Shown: piece after piece, positions 26,521 through 36,061 of the stretch
Layout: the number at the start of each line of letters is the position of its first letter
Position numbering within the stretch: the first letter of the stretch is position 1
Assembly: GCF_042647465.1 (NCBI RefSeq)
Contig: NZ_JBHRVN010000001.1
Source of the DNA: Wagnerdoeblera intermedia
GTDB lineage: Bacteria; Pseudomonadota; Alphaproteobacteria; Rhodobacterales; Rhodobacteraceae
Direction: 5' to 3' (one strand)
DNA: 64,000 nt
Program-made: the position numbers and the translations under genes
The notes under the pieces: model-generated
The model's input: the letters and a program-made list of their open reading frames with translations, nothing else
The model's database searches: none
What the model was told of the DNA's origin: nothing

Positions 26521-27538
26521 GGCAGCGCATGGCAGGATATTGCGACCCGCTGCATGATGGGGAGTGAAGCTTCCGTTTTTGTAATGAGTGGTTACTGATG
26601 CGCCCGGGCTGAGGGGCGACGGCGCTTATTCGAATGATCTTCGCATTTTGGGGGCAGGGGCTCGGTCGGCATAACGCTTTGTTCTAAGAACAAAGTCAGG
26701 ATGAGGCGTTGCGGTCGAAGGTGATTTCATGGGGCGGGCGCTCTGATTATTCGATTACCCGCCAGATGCGCCTGGAAGCGCACAACTTTCTTCATGAGTT
26801 CGGGATCAGGGCTGAAGTCACTTTCTCGAAGAACAGCAATTCCGGCATCGTCATCAGAGCGCGGGCTTTGGCCGGATGCTGTTGCCGCTCCTTTGAATGG
26901 TGGAGCGGCCTTTGGCGGCGTCAAAGCTGAATGCCCGAGACACATGGGCGCCGATTGCGCTGGCTGCATTTAAGTGATCGTGGCACGTTTTTCCCGAACG
27001 GAAGGCCCCGGCGAGTGGGACGCCCCTTAGGTCTCCGCTAAGAGCCGGAACCCCCGCAGCAAATCTGGCAGGCTAAGGCTTTTGCGGGTTTCACGCATTT
27101 GAGGCAGCGTTCAGGCAGGAGTTCAGCGGTCTGTTATCCGGAGGCCCGCACAGCTAAAGCCCGGTGGGAGAGCCCGGTCTCCTTCCTTCAGCCGCTCTTT
27201 CACGCGAAACGTTCGGGACGCACCCCTGGGGGTTCTCTAGGGCTTATGTGTCTCGCAATGAAGAGACGGCCGGGGCCGGTAAGGAAAGCCGCGGCCTGGA
27301 ACGTATTGAAACGGAAGTGATTTCGCGACCGGTCCCCGCGCGCTGAGACCCACATGGATTGTCGCGATTTGATCATCCTATACTTAAGATTATCCTTCGC
27401 TTTTTTCTTTCATCAGAGCGGAAAAAGCGGTAAAAAGTCGCATCTGTGAGTGGCTCGGTTTTTTGTTGGCATTGGTTGGTTGGTGCAGGAGCGGCAGCTT
27501 GACGACCGATTGTTACCCTGAAAACCAAAGAGACACCC
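26521..27538. other. About 1 kb without a confident gene
   Basis: The stretch between the LOTUS gene and the tolC pseudogene holds two short plus-strand frames of uncertain reality (26709-26930, containing ITRQMRLEAHNFLHEFGIRA, and 27164-27346, ending in GLERIETEVISRPVPAR). It also holds one strong palindrome at 26677-26695. Neither short frame matches a family known to me, and either could be the 3' remnant of a deleted gene. The T-rich area at 27380-27430 may contain the promoter of the next operon. Confidence 0.45.
26677..26695. repeat. Perfect 19-bp palindrome downstream of repC
   Basis: CTTTGTTCT-A-AGAACAAAG has perfect 9-bp arms and a single central base. In repABC plasmids the parS partition site is a palindrome often placed near repC, so this is a candidate, but it does not match a parS consensus I can state with confidence. 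Confidence 0.4.
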
Positions 27539-28770
27539 ATGACTGCGATTTCGCGCGCCGCTGCTGTTGTCCTGACTGCCGCGCCCTTTAAGGGGCAGGG
27601 CAGGGCGCGTCTCACGGGGCTGCGCCCTGCGGTTCTCAGCCTTGCGGCTGCGCTGTCGCTTTCTGTCGCGGGGGCTTCGGGAGCGCTGGCGGAAAGACGT
27701 TTGAGATCCTGGATCTGGAACGCGATGTGGCCGCCGAAGTCAGCCGTCAGGCGCGGGGGGCTTTGCGTCCGCGGGTTGCGCTGAACTTTGAGATCAACAC
27801 GATCGATCAGAACGTCATGGCCTCGGATAATGAATCCTATGGCGAGGCGCGCAGCCGCTACGGCACGACGACCATGGAGCTGACCATTCGTCAGCCGATC
27901 TATGATGCGGCCCGCTGGCGGCAGATGGGCGTGGCAGATGCGCAGCGCGAGCTGACCCGGGTGAAGGCCGAACAGGCGCGCAACGACCTCATCGCACAGA
28001 TGACCGACAGCTTTCTTGATGTGGCGCAGGCGCAGTTTCTGGTGCGCCGCTCAGGCTCGGTCATCCGGACGCGGCAGGCGTTCGTCGCCATGCTGGAAGC
28101 GAGCCGCGAGGCCGGTCGGGCTGATCTGAGCACGCTTTTGCGGGCCGAAGGGGATATTCTCTCCGCTGAGGGTGATCTGTCTGAGGCTGAGATGGAGCGG
28201 ACCCAGGCGCTTTTCAGTTCTGCGCGCTTTGTCGGTGGCGAAGTGACGGCTGTGGCCCTGACCGACAACCGCTTCGGCATGATCGGCAGCGAGGATCTGC
28301 GTCGCAGCCTGACGCGCGAGCGGCTGTTTGATATCAGCCCGCAGATGCAGATTGCGCGGGCAGAACTCGCTCTGGCGCAAAGGCTGCATCACCGCAGCAA
28401 GGCCGGCTATCTGCCGACCGTGAACCTGACCGCTGAGGTCGGGGTCGATGAGACCGACGGCACGCTTTTTGGCGGCGGCAGTAAGATCCGCAACGGCAAG
28501 GTGGGTGTCGGCATAGAGGTGCCGCTTTATCAGGGCGGCGTGCTGGCCCGTCATGCTTCGGCCGCGGCAGAGGCACTGCGCACCGTCCGGGCGGAAGAAG
28601 AGGCCGGTCGGGTCAGCGCCGATGTGGTGCTTGAGCGCGAGTTGAACGTCGAAACCATCGACATCGAGATGCAGGTGGCCCGCCTGCAACAGCTGCGGCT
28701 TCAGCTGCGGCTGCTGGGTCTGTTCGGGGCGCTGGATGTGAACGCCCTTTCCCGTCAGCTCAATGGCTGA
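27539..28770 (+). pseudogene. TolC-family outer membrane protein, frameshifted
   Basis: The first 52 codons from ATG 27539 encode a signal-bearing N-terminus ending in SLSVAGASGALAE. The rest of the protein continues in another frame as TFEILDLERDVAAEV to ...NALSRQLNG at 28770. Joining the frames needs one extra base in the GGAAAG run at 27691-27696 (GGAAAAG would give ALAEKTFEILDLE). The larger part has the TolC/OEP pattern of two repeats: YDAARWRQMGVADAQRELTR with long heptads, and ARAELALAQRLHHRSKAGYLP. TolC proteins form the outer-membrane tunnel for type I secretion. The gene precedes sapC and an LEPR-XLL protein, a likely secreted client. Confidence 0.82.
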
Positions 28771-28799
28771 CCTGAGTTTTTAAAGAGAGAAATCTGAGC

Positions 28800-29591
28800 A
28801 TGGCAAAGCAACTTCTGATCTATTCCAACGTGGTTCCGGTGAACCGGGTGACCCATCGTGATCTCTCCGTGCGTCAGACCACCTCTTTCGCCTTTGCAAC
28901 CGGCACCAATACCGTGCCGATCGTGGATATCGAATTCGTCAAATGCGCGGGCGAAATGCCGATCGTTTTCGCCCCCACCCAGAGCGGTCTGGTCTGTGTG
29001 GCGCTGCTGGGGGCAGAGCAGGATAAAAACGCTTTCGTCACCGCAGAAGGCACCTGGGACGGGCGCTATGTGCCCGCCTTCTTCCGCCGCTATCCCTTTG
29101 TGTTCTCGATGCAGGACGGCAGCGACCGGCTGACGCTGTGTATCGATGAGGCCTATGAGGGGCTGAACGACGAAAACCTTGGCGAGCGTCTCTTTGACGC
29201 CGCCGGGACCGAGACCAGCTACACCCGTAACGTTTTGAAATTCGTCGAGGATTATCAGGCGACCTTCGTGCGGACCCAGGATTTCTGCGCCCGTCTTGAA
29301 GCCTCGGGTCTGCTGGAAGAAGCGCGGATCGATTATGCCCTGGCCAATGGCCGTCGCGGCGGTCTGAGCGGATTTCTGCGCGTCTCGCCCACGAAACTGC
29401 GTGAACTGGGCGATGAAGAGGTCCTGCGGCTCTTCCGCAGCGGCGATCTGGATCTGATCCAGATGCATCTGATGTCGATGCAGCAGATTGAGCCGGTTGT
29501 GGCCCGCATGAGTGCTGCGTCCCCGGCTGAGGCTCAGGCTCCGGTGGCTGCGGCTGAAACCCCTGCCGAGCCCGAACCTGTCCTGAACTGA
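28800..29591 (+). CDS. SapC-family protein
   Basis: A 263-residue protein matching the SapC family over its length: VNRVTHRDLSVRQT near residue 17, VDIEFVKCAGEMPIVF, FVTAEGTWDGRYVPAFFRRYPF, and LCIDEAYEGL. SapC proteins are named after a Campylobacter S-layer secretion gene and are often found beside type I secretion systems and large surface proteins, but the molecular role is not settled. No signal peptide is visible. The tail after residue 235 is Ala/Pro/Glu-rich. It lies between tolC and the LEPR-XLL gene, consistent with a secretion cluster. Confidence 0.88.
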   Translation: MAKQLLIYSNVVPVNRVTHRDLSVRQTTSFAFATGTNTVPIVDIEFVKCAGEMPIVFAPTQSGLVCVALLGAEQDKNAFVTAEGTWDGRYVPAFFRRYPFVFSMQDGSDRLTLCIDEAYEGLNDENLGERLFDAAGTETSYTRNVLKFVEDYQATFVRTQDFCARLEASGLLEEARIDYALANGRRGGLSGFLRVSPTKLRELGDEEVLRLFRSGDLDLIQMHLMSMQQIEPVVARMSAASPAEAQAPVAAAETPAEPEPVLN

Positions 29592-29606
29592 GTTCAGCGC
29601 CCTTTC

Positions 29607-29644
29607 CCGGCCCCGCCTGACCGGCGGGGCCGGATCTGATTTTA
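29607..29644 (+). terminator. Rho-independent terminator after sapC
   Basis: A perfect 11-bp stem (CCGGCCCCGCC with GGCGGGGCCGG, 5-nt loop) begins 15 bp past the sapC stop and is followed by ATCTGATTTT. Confidence 0.7.
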
Positions 29645-29682
29645 AAATCGGCCCCCGGGGCCGGACCCTGGGAGAGCAGAAC

Positions 29683-31504
29683 ATGAGCAGGTTGCAATTT
29701 GGCAAGCGCGGACGCCGGAACCAGCTGCAGTCGGCCGCGCCTGTTCAGACGCCCTCTGGTCTGGCCTCTCTCATTGCGGCGCTGAATGAGGCCCCGCAGC
29801 CCCGGGCGCCTTTGCATGTTCTGGCCCATCCCGCCCCGGTGCTGCAGCGCCGCGCGGGCGCGATTGAGACGCTGGAGCAGCGGCTTTTGCTCTCCTCGGA
29901 TCCGCTGAGCCTTGGGGAGGCGATGAATTTCCAGGGCGCGGCGACGCTGCGGGTGGCTGAGGTTCAGGTCGATAAGGGCAACAATCAGCACGCCAGCGAG
30001 CTGCGGTTGCAGCTGGTGGGCGATGGTGCGGACAACAAAGACCGCATCCTGTCGGAGCTGTGCGTTGAGATGCGCGACGGCAAGCGCGTGGTTCTGGCCG
30101 GGACCAGCGGCAATCAGCTGCTCGACAGCCTCTCGATCAGCGGCGGGGAAGGGGCCGATCATCTGAAGATCGACGGCTCGGCGCTGGATCTGGGCAGTCT
30201 TCTGGTGAATATCGATCTCAAAGGCGGCGCGGACCGTCTGAGCGGGCCTGCGCAATCGACGCCTCTCGTCTGGACGCTGAGCGGGCGCGACAGCGGCCAT
30301 GTCTCGCTTCAGGCCATCGCAGGCTCAATTGTGACGGCCGATGAGGCCACCGCGGTGGCGCTTGATGCGACCCAGCGGCTCAACGGCAAAGAGCAGATTT
30401 TCAGCTTTGCCGGGTTGAACATCTGGATCTGGCGGGGGCGCGCGACATCGTCTCCGATCAGATCGCCAGTGATGCAGGCCGCGTGGCGGACTGGGGTATG
30501 ACCTGGAACAGCGACAGCGGCAAAACCAGCCTGACCCGCGCCGAAAGCAACGGCGATGTGCTGACGGCGCGCGGCGACCGGATCGGCTCCACCGCGGGGC
30601 TGACGATCACCGGGGCAGAGGGGCTGGTGCTGCGCCAGGCGGGGAGCGTTCTTGACCTCTCGGGCCAGCAGGTCAGTGCAGGCCAGGCCGGTGCAGAGTT
30701 TCATGCCGAAGACGGCATGGTCAAACTGCTGGCGGTGGGCGATGAGGACCGCCAGAAGGTCATCAGCCTTGAGACCGGGAACGTTCTGAATTTCATCGGC
30801 ACCGCCGGGGACGATCAGGCGCAGCTGATCGATGGCGCGGTGATCAATCTGGGCGCAGGGTCAGACCGCATTATCGGCAGCCATGCCAATCAGGACTGGC
30901 ATCTGGTCTCGCGCAACGCCGCCGGGCGCGAACTGAGCCTGGAAGTCACCCTCTCGGATCTTGACAGCGAGACCGGCGAGGCGACGGCGCGGACGAAAAA
31001 AGCGTTTGTTTACGGGGCGGATGCGATCAGCGGTGGTCATGGCGATGACCGTCTGGTGATCGGCGATCAGACCGACAGCCGCATTGAAGTGAGCAGCAGC
31101 GAGGAAGAGCCGATACTGACCCTGCGGCGTGACGGCACGACCGGCGGGCAGGCTGCGGTCACGGTGACGGGGTTTGAGGCGCTCTCTGTGGCAGATGCCG
31201 GCGCCATTCCGAACGCGCATTCGGCAGCGCGGATCCATCTTGATTACACCGGGCTGAAGGCGGGCCAGGACGCAGTCAATGTCAGCATTGATCTGACCAC
31301 CGGCAGCGCCACGGGGCTGAAATCGGTCAGCGGCGTCTATGGTGTGACCACCGGTGCGGGCGATGATGTCGTGGTGGCGGCGGCAGGCACGCGGTTCATC
31401 CGCACTCATGGCGGCGATGACACCATCTCGCTGGGGCTGGCGCATGGTGATCTGCTGCTTGATGGCGGTGCGGGGACCAACACGCTGATCGGCGATCAGG
31501 GGCT
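29683..31504 (+). pseudogene. LEPR-XLL-domain surface/secreted protein, frameshifted and truncated
   Basis: The start ATG at 29683 opens a protein with the LEPR-XLL motif AIETLEQRLLLSSDPL near residue 65, an N-terminal signature of very large type I-secreted proteins. The frame is open to 30420, then continues one base out of register as EHLDLAGARDIVSDQ through 31504. One missing base in GGGTTGAAC (30412-30420) would restore a single frame. The second part is repetitive and rich in Gly/Asp (GGHGDDRLVIG, TGAGDDVVVAA, THGGDDTISLG), like RTX or beta-roll repeats. At about 31505 it runs into the middle of an lpd gene. Family members are usually far longer. Confidence 0.8.
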
Positions 31505-32827
31505 GACCTGTGCGCCATCCGCGCGGCGCAGCTCGGGCTTGAGACGGTTGTGATCGAAGCGCGGGCTGCGGGCGGCACCTGTCTGAATGTGGGCTGCATT
31601 CCCTCTAAGGCGCTGATCCATGCGGCCAATGAGTTTCACGCCGCGCGTCATCTGGCCGGGGAGAACCCCTGTGGCATCACCACCTCAGCCCCGGCGATTG
31701 ATCTGGGGCGCACGACGGACTGGAAAGACGGCATCGTCGCGCGGCTGACCGGGGGCGTCGCGGGGCTGTTGCGCAAAGCAAAGGTGCGGGTGATTGAGGG
31801 CCAGGCGCGGATCCTTGACGGCAAAACGGTTGAGGTTGAGACCGCGGAGGGGGCGGTGCGGCTTCGGACCGAACATCTGGTGATCGCCACCGGATCGCGG
31901 CCCCAGGCGCTTTCTGCGCTGCCCTTTGGCGGCGATATCCTGTCATCGACCGAAGCGCTGTCGCTGCGCCAGGTGCCCGGGCGGCTGGCCATCGTGGGGG
32001 GCGGCTATATCGGGCTGGAGATCGACACCGCCATGGCCAAACTCGTCGCGAAGGTGACGATAATCGAGGCAGGCCCCCGGATCCTGCCGCAATATGACGC
32101 CGATCTGACAAAGCCGGTGGCGGCGCGGCTGGCAGCGCTTGGCGTCACGGTTCTGACCGGGGCGCGGGCGGAAGCTTTCGCCGGAGGGGTCCTCAGCGTG
32201 ACCACCGCAGAGGGCAGCCGCGAGATCGCAGCCGATAAGGTTCTGGTGACCGCCGGTCGCGTGCCGGTGGTGAGCGGCTTCGGGCTGGAGGAGCTTCATC
32301 TCGATCGCAGGGGGCCCTTTATTGCGGTGGATGCGCAGTGCCGCACCTCGATGCGCGGGGTCTGGGCGATCGGGGATGTGACGGGCGATCCGATGCTGGC
32401 GCATCGCGCCATGGCGCAGGGCGATCTGGTGGCCGAAGCCATTGCCGGAAAGAAGGTGAGCTGGGACAAACGCGCCATGCCTGCAGTCTGTTTCACGGAT
32501 CCCGAGATCGTCACCCTGGGGGCCATGCCCGGGACTGTTCCCGGCGCTGAGGTGGCGGTTTTCCCCTTTGCAGGCAATGGCCGGTCGCTGACGCTGGAGC
32601 GCGGGGATGGCTTCGTGCGGGTGGTCTGTGAACCCTCAACCGGCCTGGTGCTGGGCCTTCAGGCGGTGGGGGCCGGGGTCTCGGAACTGGCCGGTGAATT
32701 TGCCCTAGCGCTGGAGATGGCGGCCACCCTCACCGATCTGGCGGCCACCATCCATGTCCATCCCACCCTCGGTGAAACCGTGCAGGAGGCCGCCCTGAGG
32801 GGTTTGGGCCGGGCGCTGCATATCTGA
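31505..32827 (+). pseudogene. lpdA: Dihydrolipoyl dehydrogenase lacking its N-terminus
   Basis: From 31511 the frame encodes CAIRAAQLGLETVVIEAR followed by GGTCLNVGCIPSKAL with both redox cysteines, GSRPQALSALPF, VVGGGYIGLEI-like NAD-site residues, AIGDVTGDPMLAHRA, and a complete dimerisation domain ending HVHPTLGETVQEAAL. The first roughly 20-25 residues, with the FAD-binding GxGxxG, are absent; the sequence before it belongs to the LEPR-XLL protein in another frame. The first usable start would be the GTG at 31550, giving a protein without the FAD site. It is therefore almost surely inactive. No 2-oxoacid dehydrogenase genes lie nearby. Confidence 0.85.
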
Positions 32828-32860
32828 TCCGGACCGGACCGGCTCTGCGGGAGCCGGGCC

Positions 32861-33349
32861 TTACTCCGACAGCGGAACCGGCACACCCCCCTCTTTCAGG
32901 CAGCGCAGCGCAAAGCTGGAGCGGGAGTGCCGGATCCCCGCCACCTTATAGAGTTTGCGGCGCAGAAATTCCTCATAGCCGCGCGTGCCATTGACCGCGA
33001 CTTTGATGAGGTAGTCATATTCCCCGGTGGTCAGCCAGACCTCCAGCACCTCCTCCATCCGGGCCATCTCACGGCCGAAGGTCTCGAGGATGGCATCATC
33101 ATGGCGGTCGAGCGTGACCTCAATGAGCACGGTCTCACCCATCCCGAGCGCCTCGCGGTTGATCATGGCGCGGTAGCCCTGGATCACGCCCTCCGCCTCA
33201 AGCTTCCGGGTGCGCTGCCAGCAGGGCGAGGCCGAAAGACCGACCTTTTCCGCCAGATCCTGGTTCGACAGCCGGCCATCGCGGCCAAGCTCGCGCAGGA
33301 TGCGGCGGTCGATGTCATCAATCCGAAGTGAAGAATCTGATTTCATCAT
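32861..33349 (-). CDS. Lrp/AsnC-family transcriptional regulator
   Basis: A 162-residue protein with an N-terminal AsnC HTH (IDDIDRRILRELGRDGRLSN, then LAEKVGLSASPCWQRTRKLE) and a RAM effector domain (WLTTGEYDYLIKVAV). The SPCWQR form resembles regulators of branched-chain or aromatic amino-acid metabolism. It is convergent with the truncated lpd gene. Upstream lies an 18-bp tandem duplication and then the IS256 element, so its original divergent partner has probably been lost. Confidence 0.9.
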   Translation of the reverse strand: MMKSDSSLRIDDIDRRILRELGRDGRLSNQDLAEKVGLSASPCWQRTRKLEAEGVIQGYRAMINREALGMGETVLIEVTLDRHDDAILETFGREMARMEEVLEVWLTTGEYDYLIKVAVNGTRGYEEFLRRKLYKVAGIRHSRSSFALRCLKEGGVPVPLSE

Positions 33350-33387
33350 ACCGACCTTTTGCAGATAATTCTTTGAATATAGGCCGT

Positions 33388-33423
33388 AATATCAGAAGAA
33401 CGAAAAATATCAGAAGAACGAAA
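33388..33423. repeat. 18-bp tandem duplication upstream of the Lrp gene
   Basis: Two exact adjacent copies of an 18-bp unit (AATATCAGAAGAACGAAA) occupy 33388-33405 and 33406-33423, about 40 bp upstream of the start codon, within the probable promoter. Confidence 0.85.
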
Positions 33424-33468
33424 GGAAATTTTGCTGAGCTTCCGGCATACTGCCCCCGGACGACCAGG

Positions 33469-34865
33469 GAGGTCGTGTCTCGGAAGTGGTGGAAATTTGA
33501 AGGCGGCGTAATCTCCGGGTGAACTGACGCCCAGCCAACCGGCGGCGCCAACCGCCAGGGAGATCACGCCATGAAGCAGAATATCGACAGCTCATCCTTT
33601 TCGCTACTGCCTGACGCCGCGGGATATGATCCGATCGAAGACCGCCTGCGGGCGAGTGTCCGTGCCACCATCGAGGCGTTGTTCGAAGAGGAACTGGCCG
33701 AATGTCTCGGTCGCCTCCGCTATGGACGCGGCGACGACAAGGCCAAGGGCTACCGCCACGGGCATCGCGACCGACAACTGACCGGCACGTTCGGCACCGA
33801 GACGGTGCGGGTGCCGCGCGCCCGGATCGAGGACGAGGCGGGCAAAATCACCGAATGGCGCTCGAAGGCGCTGCCGCGCTATCAGCGGCTGACCAAGAAG
33901 GCCGAAGCCCTGATCGCGGCGGTTTACCTGGCTGGGACCAACACGCGGAGGGTCAAGCGGGCTTTGTTTGGCCTGTTCGAAGGGGCCGTGAGCAAGGATG
34001 TCGTCAGCCGGGCCTGGCGCAAGGTGAAGGTTGATTGGGACGCTTGGTCCACCCGCGATTTGGCCGGTGAAGATGTCGTCAGGCTCATTCTCGACGGCAC
34101 CGTCATCAAGACCCGGCTGGACCGCAAGGCCACCAATATCTCAGTCCCAGCCGCGATCGGCGTCCGTCGCGACGGGCAGAAGGTGCTGATATCGATCAGG
34201 AATATGGGCGGTGAAAGCACAGCTGCCTGGTGTCAGTTCCTCACCGATCTGGATGCACGGGGCCTGAAACGACCGGAGTTCGTGATCGTCGACGGTGCGC
34301 CCGGCTTGGAAGCCGCGATCGTGGCGCTCTGGGGCGAGGAGCTGCCCATTCAACGCTGCACGGTTCACAAGCACAGAAACCTGCTCGGCCACGCGCCCAA
34401 GCGCCTGCATGACGAGCTGAGCGAGGATTACCGCGACATGATCTACGCCGACAGCGCCGCCGAGATCGAGAAGCGTCGCAAGGCCTTCCTCCGCAAGTGG
34501 AAGCTCAAGTGCCGGGCCGTGGCCGATAGCCTGGAAGAGGCCGGCGATCGGCTCTTCACCTTCACTCGCCTCGATCCCTCGCAATGGAAATCGGCGCGGA
34601 CCACCAATGCGATAGAACGTCTGAACGAGGAATTTCGACGCCGGATAAAGACCCAGACCGTGCTGCCATCCGCCGAAACCGTGCCGATGCTGCTCTGGGC
34701 GTTGCTGGCCTCGGGGCAGATCCAGATGCGCAAGGTCGACGGATGGGAGACCCTCGCTCAACCGCTTGGGCCGATGGCACTTGACCTCGCCGCATAACCC
34801 GCGCCAATTTCACATGCCCGGAGCAAGCCGCCAGGGAATTTCCACAGCCTTCGCGACACGACCTC
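33469..34865. mobile_element. IS256-family insertion sequence without target duplication
   Basis: Imperfect terminal inverted repeats of about 29 bp begin GAGGTCGTGTC at both ends (33469 rightward; 34865 leftward) and agree again in GTGGAAATT. The element is about 1.4 kb and carries one transposase. The flanking octamers (CGACCAGG and GCGGCCGA) do not match, so the element is not in its original single-insertion context: an adjacent deletion or recombination has joined unrelated sequences. Confidence 0.85.
33571..34797 (+). CDS. IS256-family (mutator-type) transposase
   Basis: A 408-residue transposase of normal family length. The DDE residues lie in VVRLILDGTVIKTR (about residue 178), FVIVDGAPGLEAAI (about 244) and TTNAIERLNEEFRRR (about 345). 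The CTVHKHRNLL segment characteristic of the mutator group lies between the last two. It appears intact. Confidence 0.94.
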   Translation: MKQNIDSSSFSLLPDAAGYDPIEDRLRASVRATIEALFEEELAECLGRLRYGRGDDKAKGYRHGHRDRQLTGTFGTETVRVPRARIEDEAGKITEWRSKALPRYQRLTKKAEALIAAVYLAGTNTRRVKRALFGLFEGAVSKDVVSRAWRKVKVDWDAWSTRDLAGEDVVRLILDGTVIKTRLDRKATNISVPAAIGVRRDGQKVLISIRNMGGESTAAWCQFLTDLDARGLKRPEFVIVDGAPGLEAAIVALWGEELPIQRCTVHKHRNLLGHAPKRLHDELSEDYRDMIYADSAAEIEKRRKAFLRKWKLKCRAVADSLEEAGDRLFTFTRLDPSQWKSARTTNAIERLNEEFRRRIKTQTVLPSAETVPMLLWALLASGQIQMRKVDGWETLAQPLGPMALDLAA

Positions 34866-35224
34866 GCGGCCGAATGGACCGAAGCGCTGAAAGTGCGTGC
34901 GATCAACTCGGATGCCAGGGTGATTGAGCTTTCAGGCGGTAACCAGCAGAAAGTCGTCATCGCAAAGGCCCTGGTGCAAAAGCCGCGTCTGGTGATTTTT
35001 GATGAGCCGACGCGGGGGGGGATGTGGGCGCGATCGCCGAGATCCATTATATCATTGAGGGCCTGGCTGAGGCTGGCATCGCGGTGATGGTGATCTCCTC
35101 CTATCTGCCGGAAATTCTTCAGCTTTCCGACCGGATTCTGGTGTGCCGCCATGGTCGGATCGTTGAGGAGTTTGAAGGCCACCGGACGGATGCTGAGACG
35201 ATCATGTACGCCGCCGTCCACTGA
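34866..35224 (+). pseudogene. Sugar ABC-transporter ATPase (RbsA/MglA type), C-terminal fragment with a frameshift
   Basis: In frame from the edge of the IS256 element, the sequence encodes EWTEALKVRAINSDARVIE followed by the signature LSGGNQQKVVIAKAL and Walker B LVIFDEPTRG, typical of the second ATPase domain of ribose/galactose-type importers. In the G8 run at about 35018-35025 one base is missing relative to the expected DEPTRGVDVG; the next frame continues GAIAEIHYIIEGLAE to ...MYAAVH. The first about 380 residues are missing. It is dead, left over from an importer operon cut by the IS256 rearrangement. Confidence 0.88.
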
Positions 35225-35675
35225 GCGGCGCGCATGTCCAGGCGGGCATCTCGCGCGGCCGTTGAAGTGTGAGGAGGGGATGCTTCATTTGCCCGGCGAA
35301 CGAGACTGATGGAGGCCGACCCGTTCGCCCGCGCGGCTCTTCAGAGCCGGCGCGGGGCGCTGCCTCTCGCTGCGCAGACTGAGCAGCAGGGCGCCGGCTC
35401 CCTCAAACGGTCCGGATAGCCAATCCTGACGAAGGGAGGCTGGTTTGGGGTGGAAAGACCCTCGAGGCAATGTCAGCAGATACCGACTCTCCAGCGCTCC
35501 CGGCTTCATGCACGAAGGATCTCTGCAAAGGGTGAATATGCGTTTCAGAAACAGTCGAGGCGCCACTATTCTGCCCCGAGAGCGCTCTGATCTGCCTGTT
35601 GGTGGACGGCGGTATCCGGTTCGCGCTAGATAGGGGTCCCGGTTGGGACGTGCCTTTGACAGGATGACGAGAAAG
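35225..35675. other. Intergenic region without a recognised gene
   Basis: About 450 bp. A hairpin-forming stretch near 35329-35353 (GGCTCT-TC-AGAGCC core) could terminate the RbsA fragment. No ORF was convincing. The sequence just ahead of rraB may contain its promoter. Confidence 0.45.
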
Positions 35676-36005
35676 ATGAGCCAGAACTTCGACGCCCAGC
35701 GGCGCGAAACCTTTGAGACCTTCGCTGAGCTGAAAAAGCGCGGGACGGCCTTGCCCCGGACTTCGGTGGTGGAGTTCTATCTTCTTGCCGAAGATGAGGA
35801 CGCCCGCTGGGGCGCCTGCGAAAAAGCGCTGGCTGCGCTTGGCTACCGAACCGAGCGCGATGAAGAAAGCCATACCCTGATCGTCGCCACCCGCGGCGAG
35901 CTTCTGATCACGCCGGAGTCGATCTGGGCGGCAGAGAAGAAAGTGATTGAGATCGCGCTGAAATTTGACTTCCACCCCGACGGATGGGAATTTGGGTTTG
36001 ACTGA
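35676..36005 (+). CDS. rraB: Regulator of ribonuclease E activity B (RraB) family protein
   Basis: A 109-residue protein of the RraB family, with ELKKRGTALPRTSVVEFYLL near residue 19, AEDEDARWGACEKALAALGY and the family C-terminus FDFHPDGWEFGFD. RraB binds RNase E and inhibits mRNA decay in gammaproteobacteria; alphaproteobacterial relatives are annotated by similarity only. The start at 35676 (MSQNFDAQRRETF) was chosen because the longer frame to 35643 adds residues atypical of the family. Its normal genomic neighbours are not present here. Confidence 0.8.
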   Translation: MSQNFDAQRRETFETFAELKKRGTALPRTSVVEFYLLAEDEDARWGACEKALAALGYRTERDEESHTLIVATRGELLITPESIWAAEKKVIEIALKFDFHPDGWEFGFD

Positions 36006-36061
36006 TCCGGCATCTGACGATCGGTCTCTCGCGGGACGATCCGATCGCTGAGGCGCTGAGC

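Noticed and set aside
26709..26930. 73-codon ORF as a real gene
   Set aside because: It lacks a convincing ribosome site and family match, and its last third is low-complexity Trp/Cys/Arg; kept only as a note in the region entry.
33388..33423. CRISPR-like repeat
   Set aside because: Only two adjacent 18-bp copies with no spacers and no cas genes nearby; it is a simple tandem duplication.
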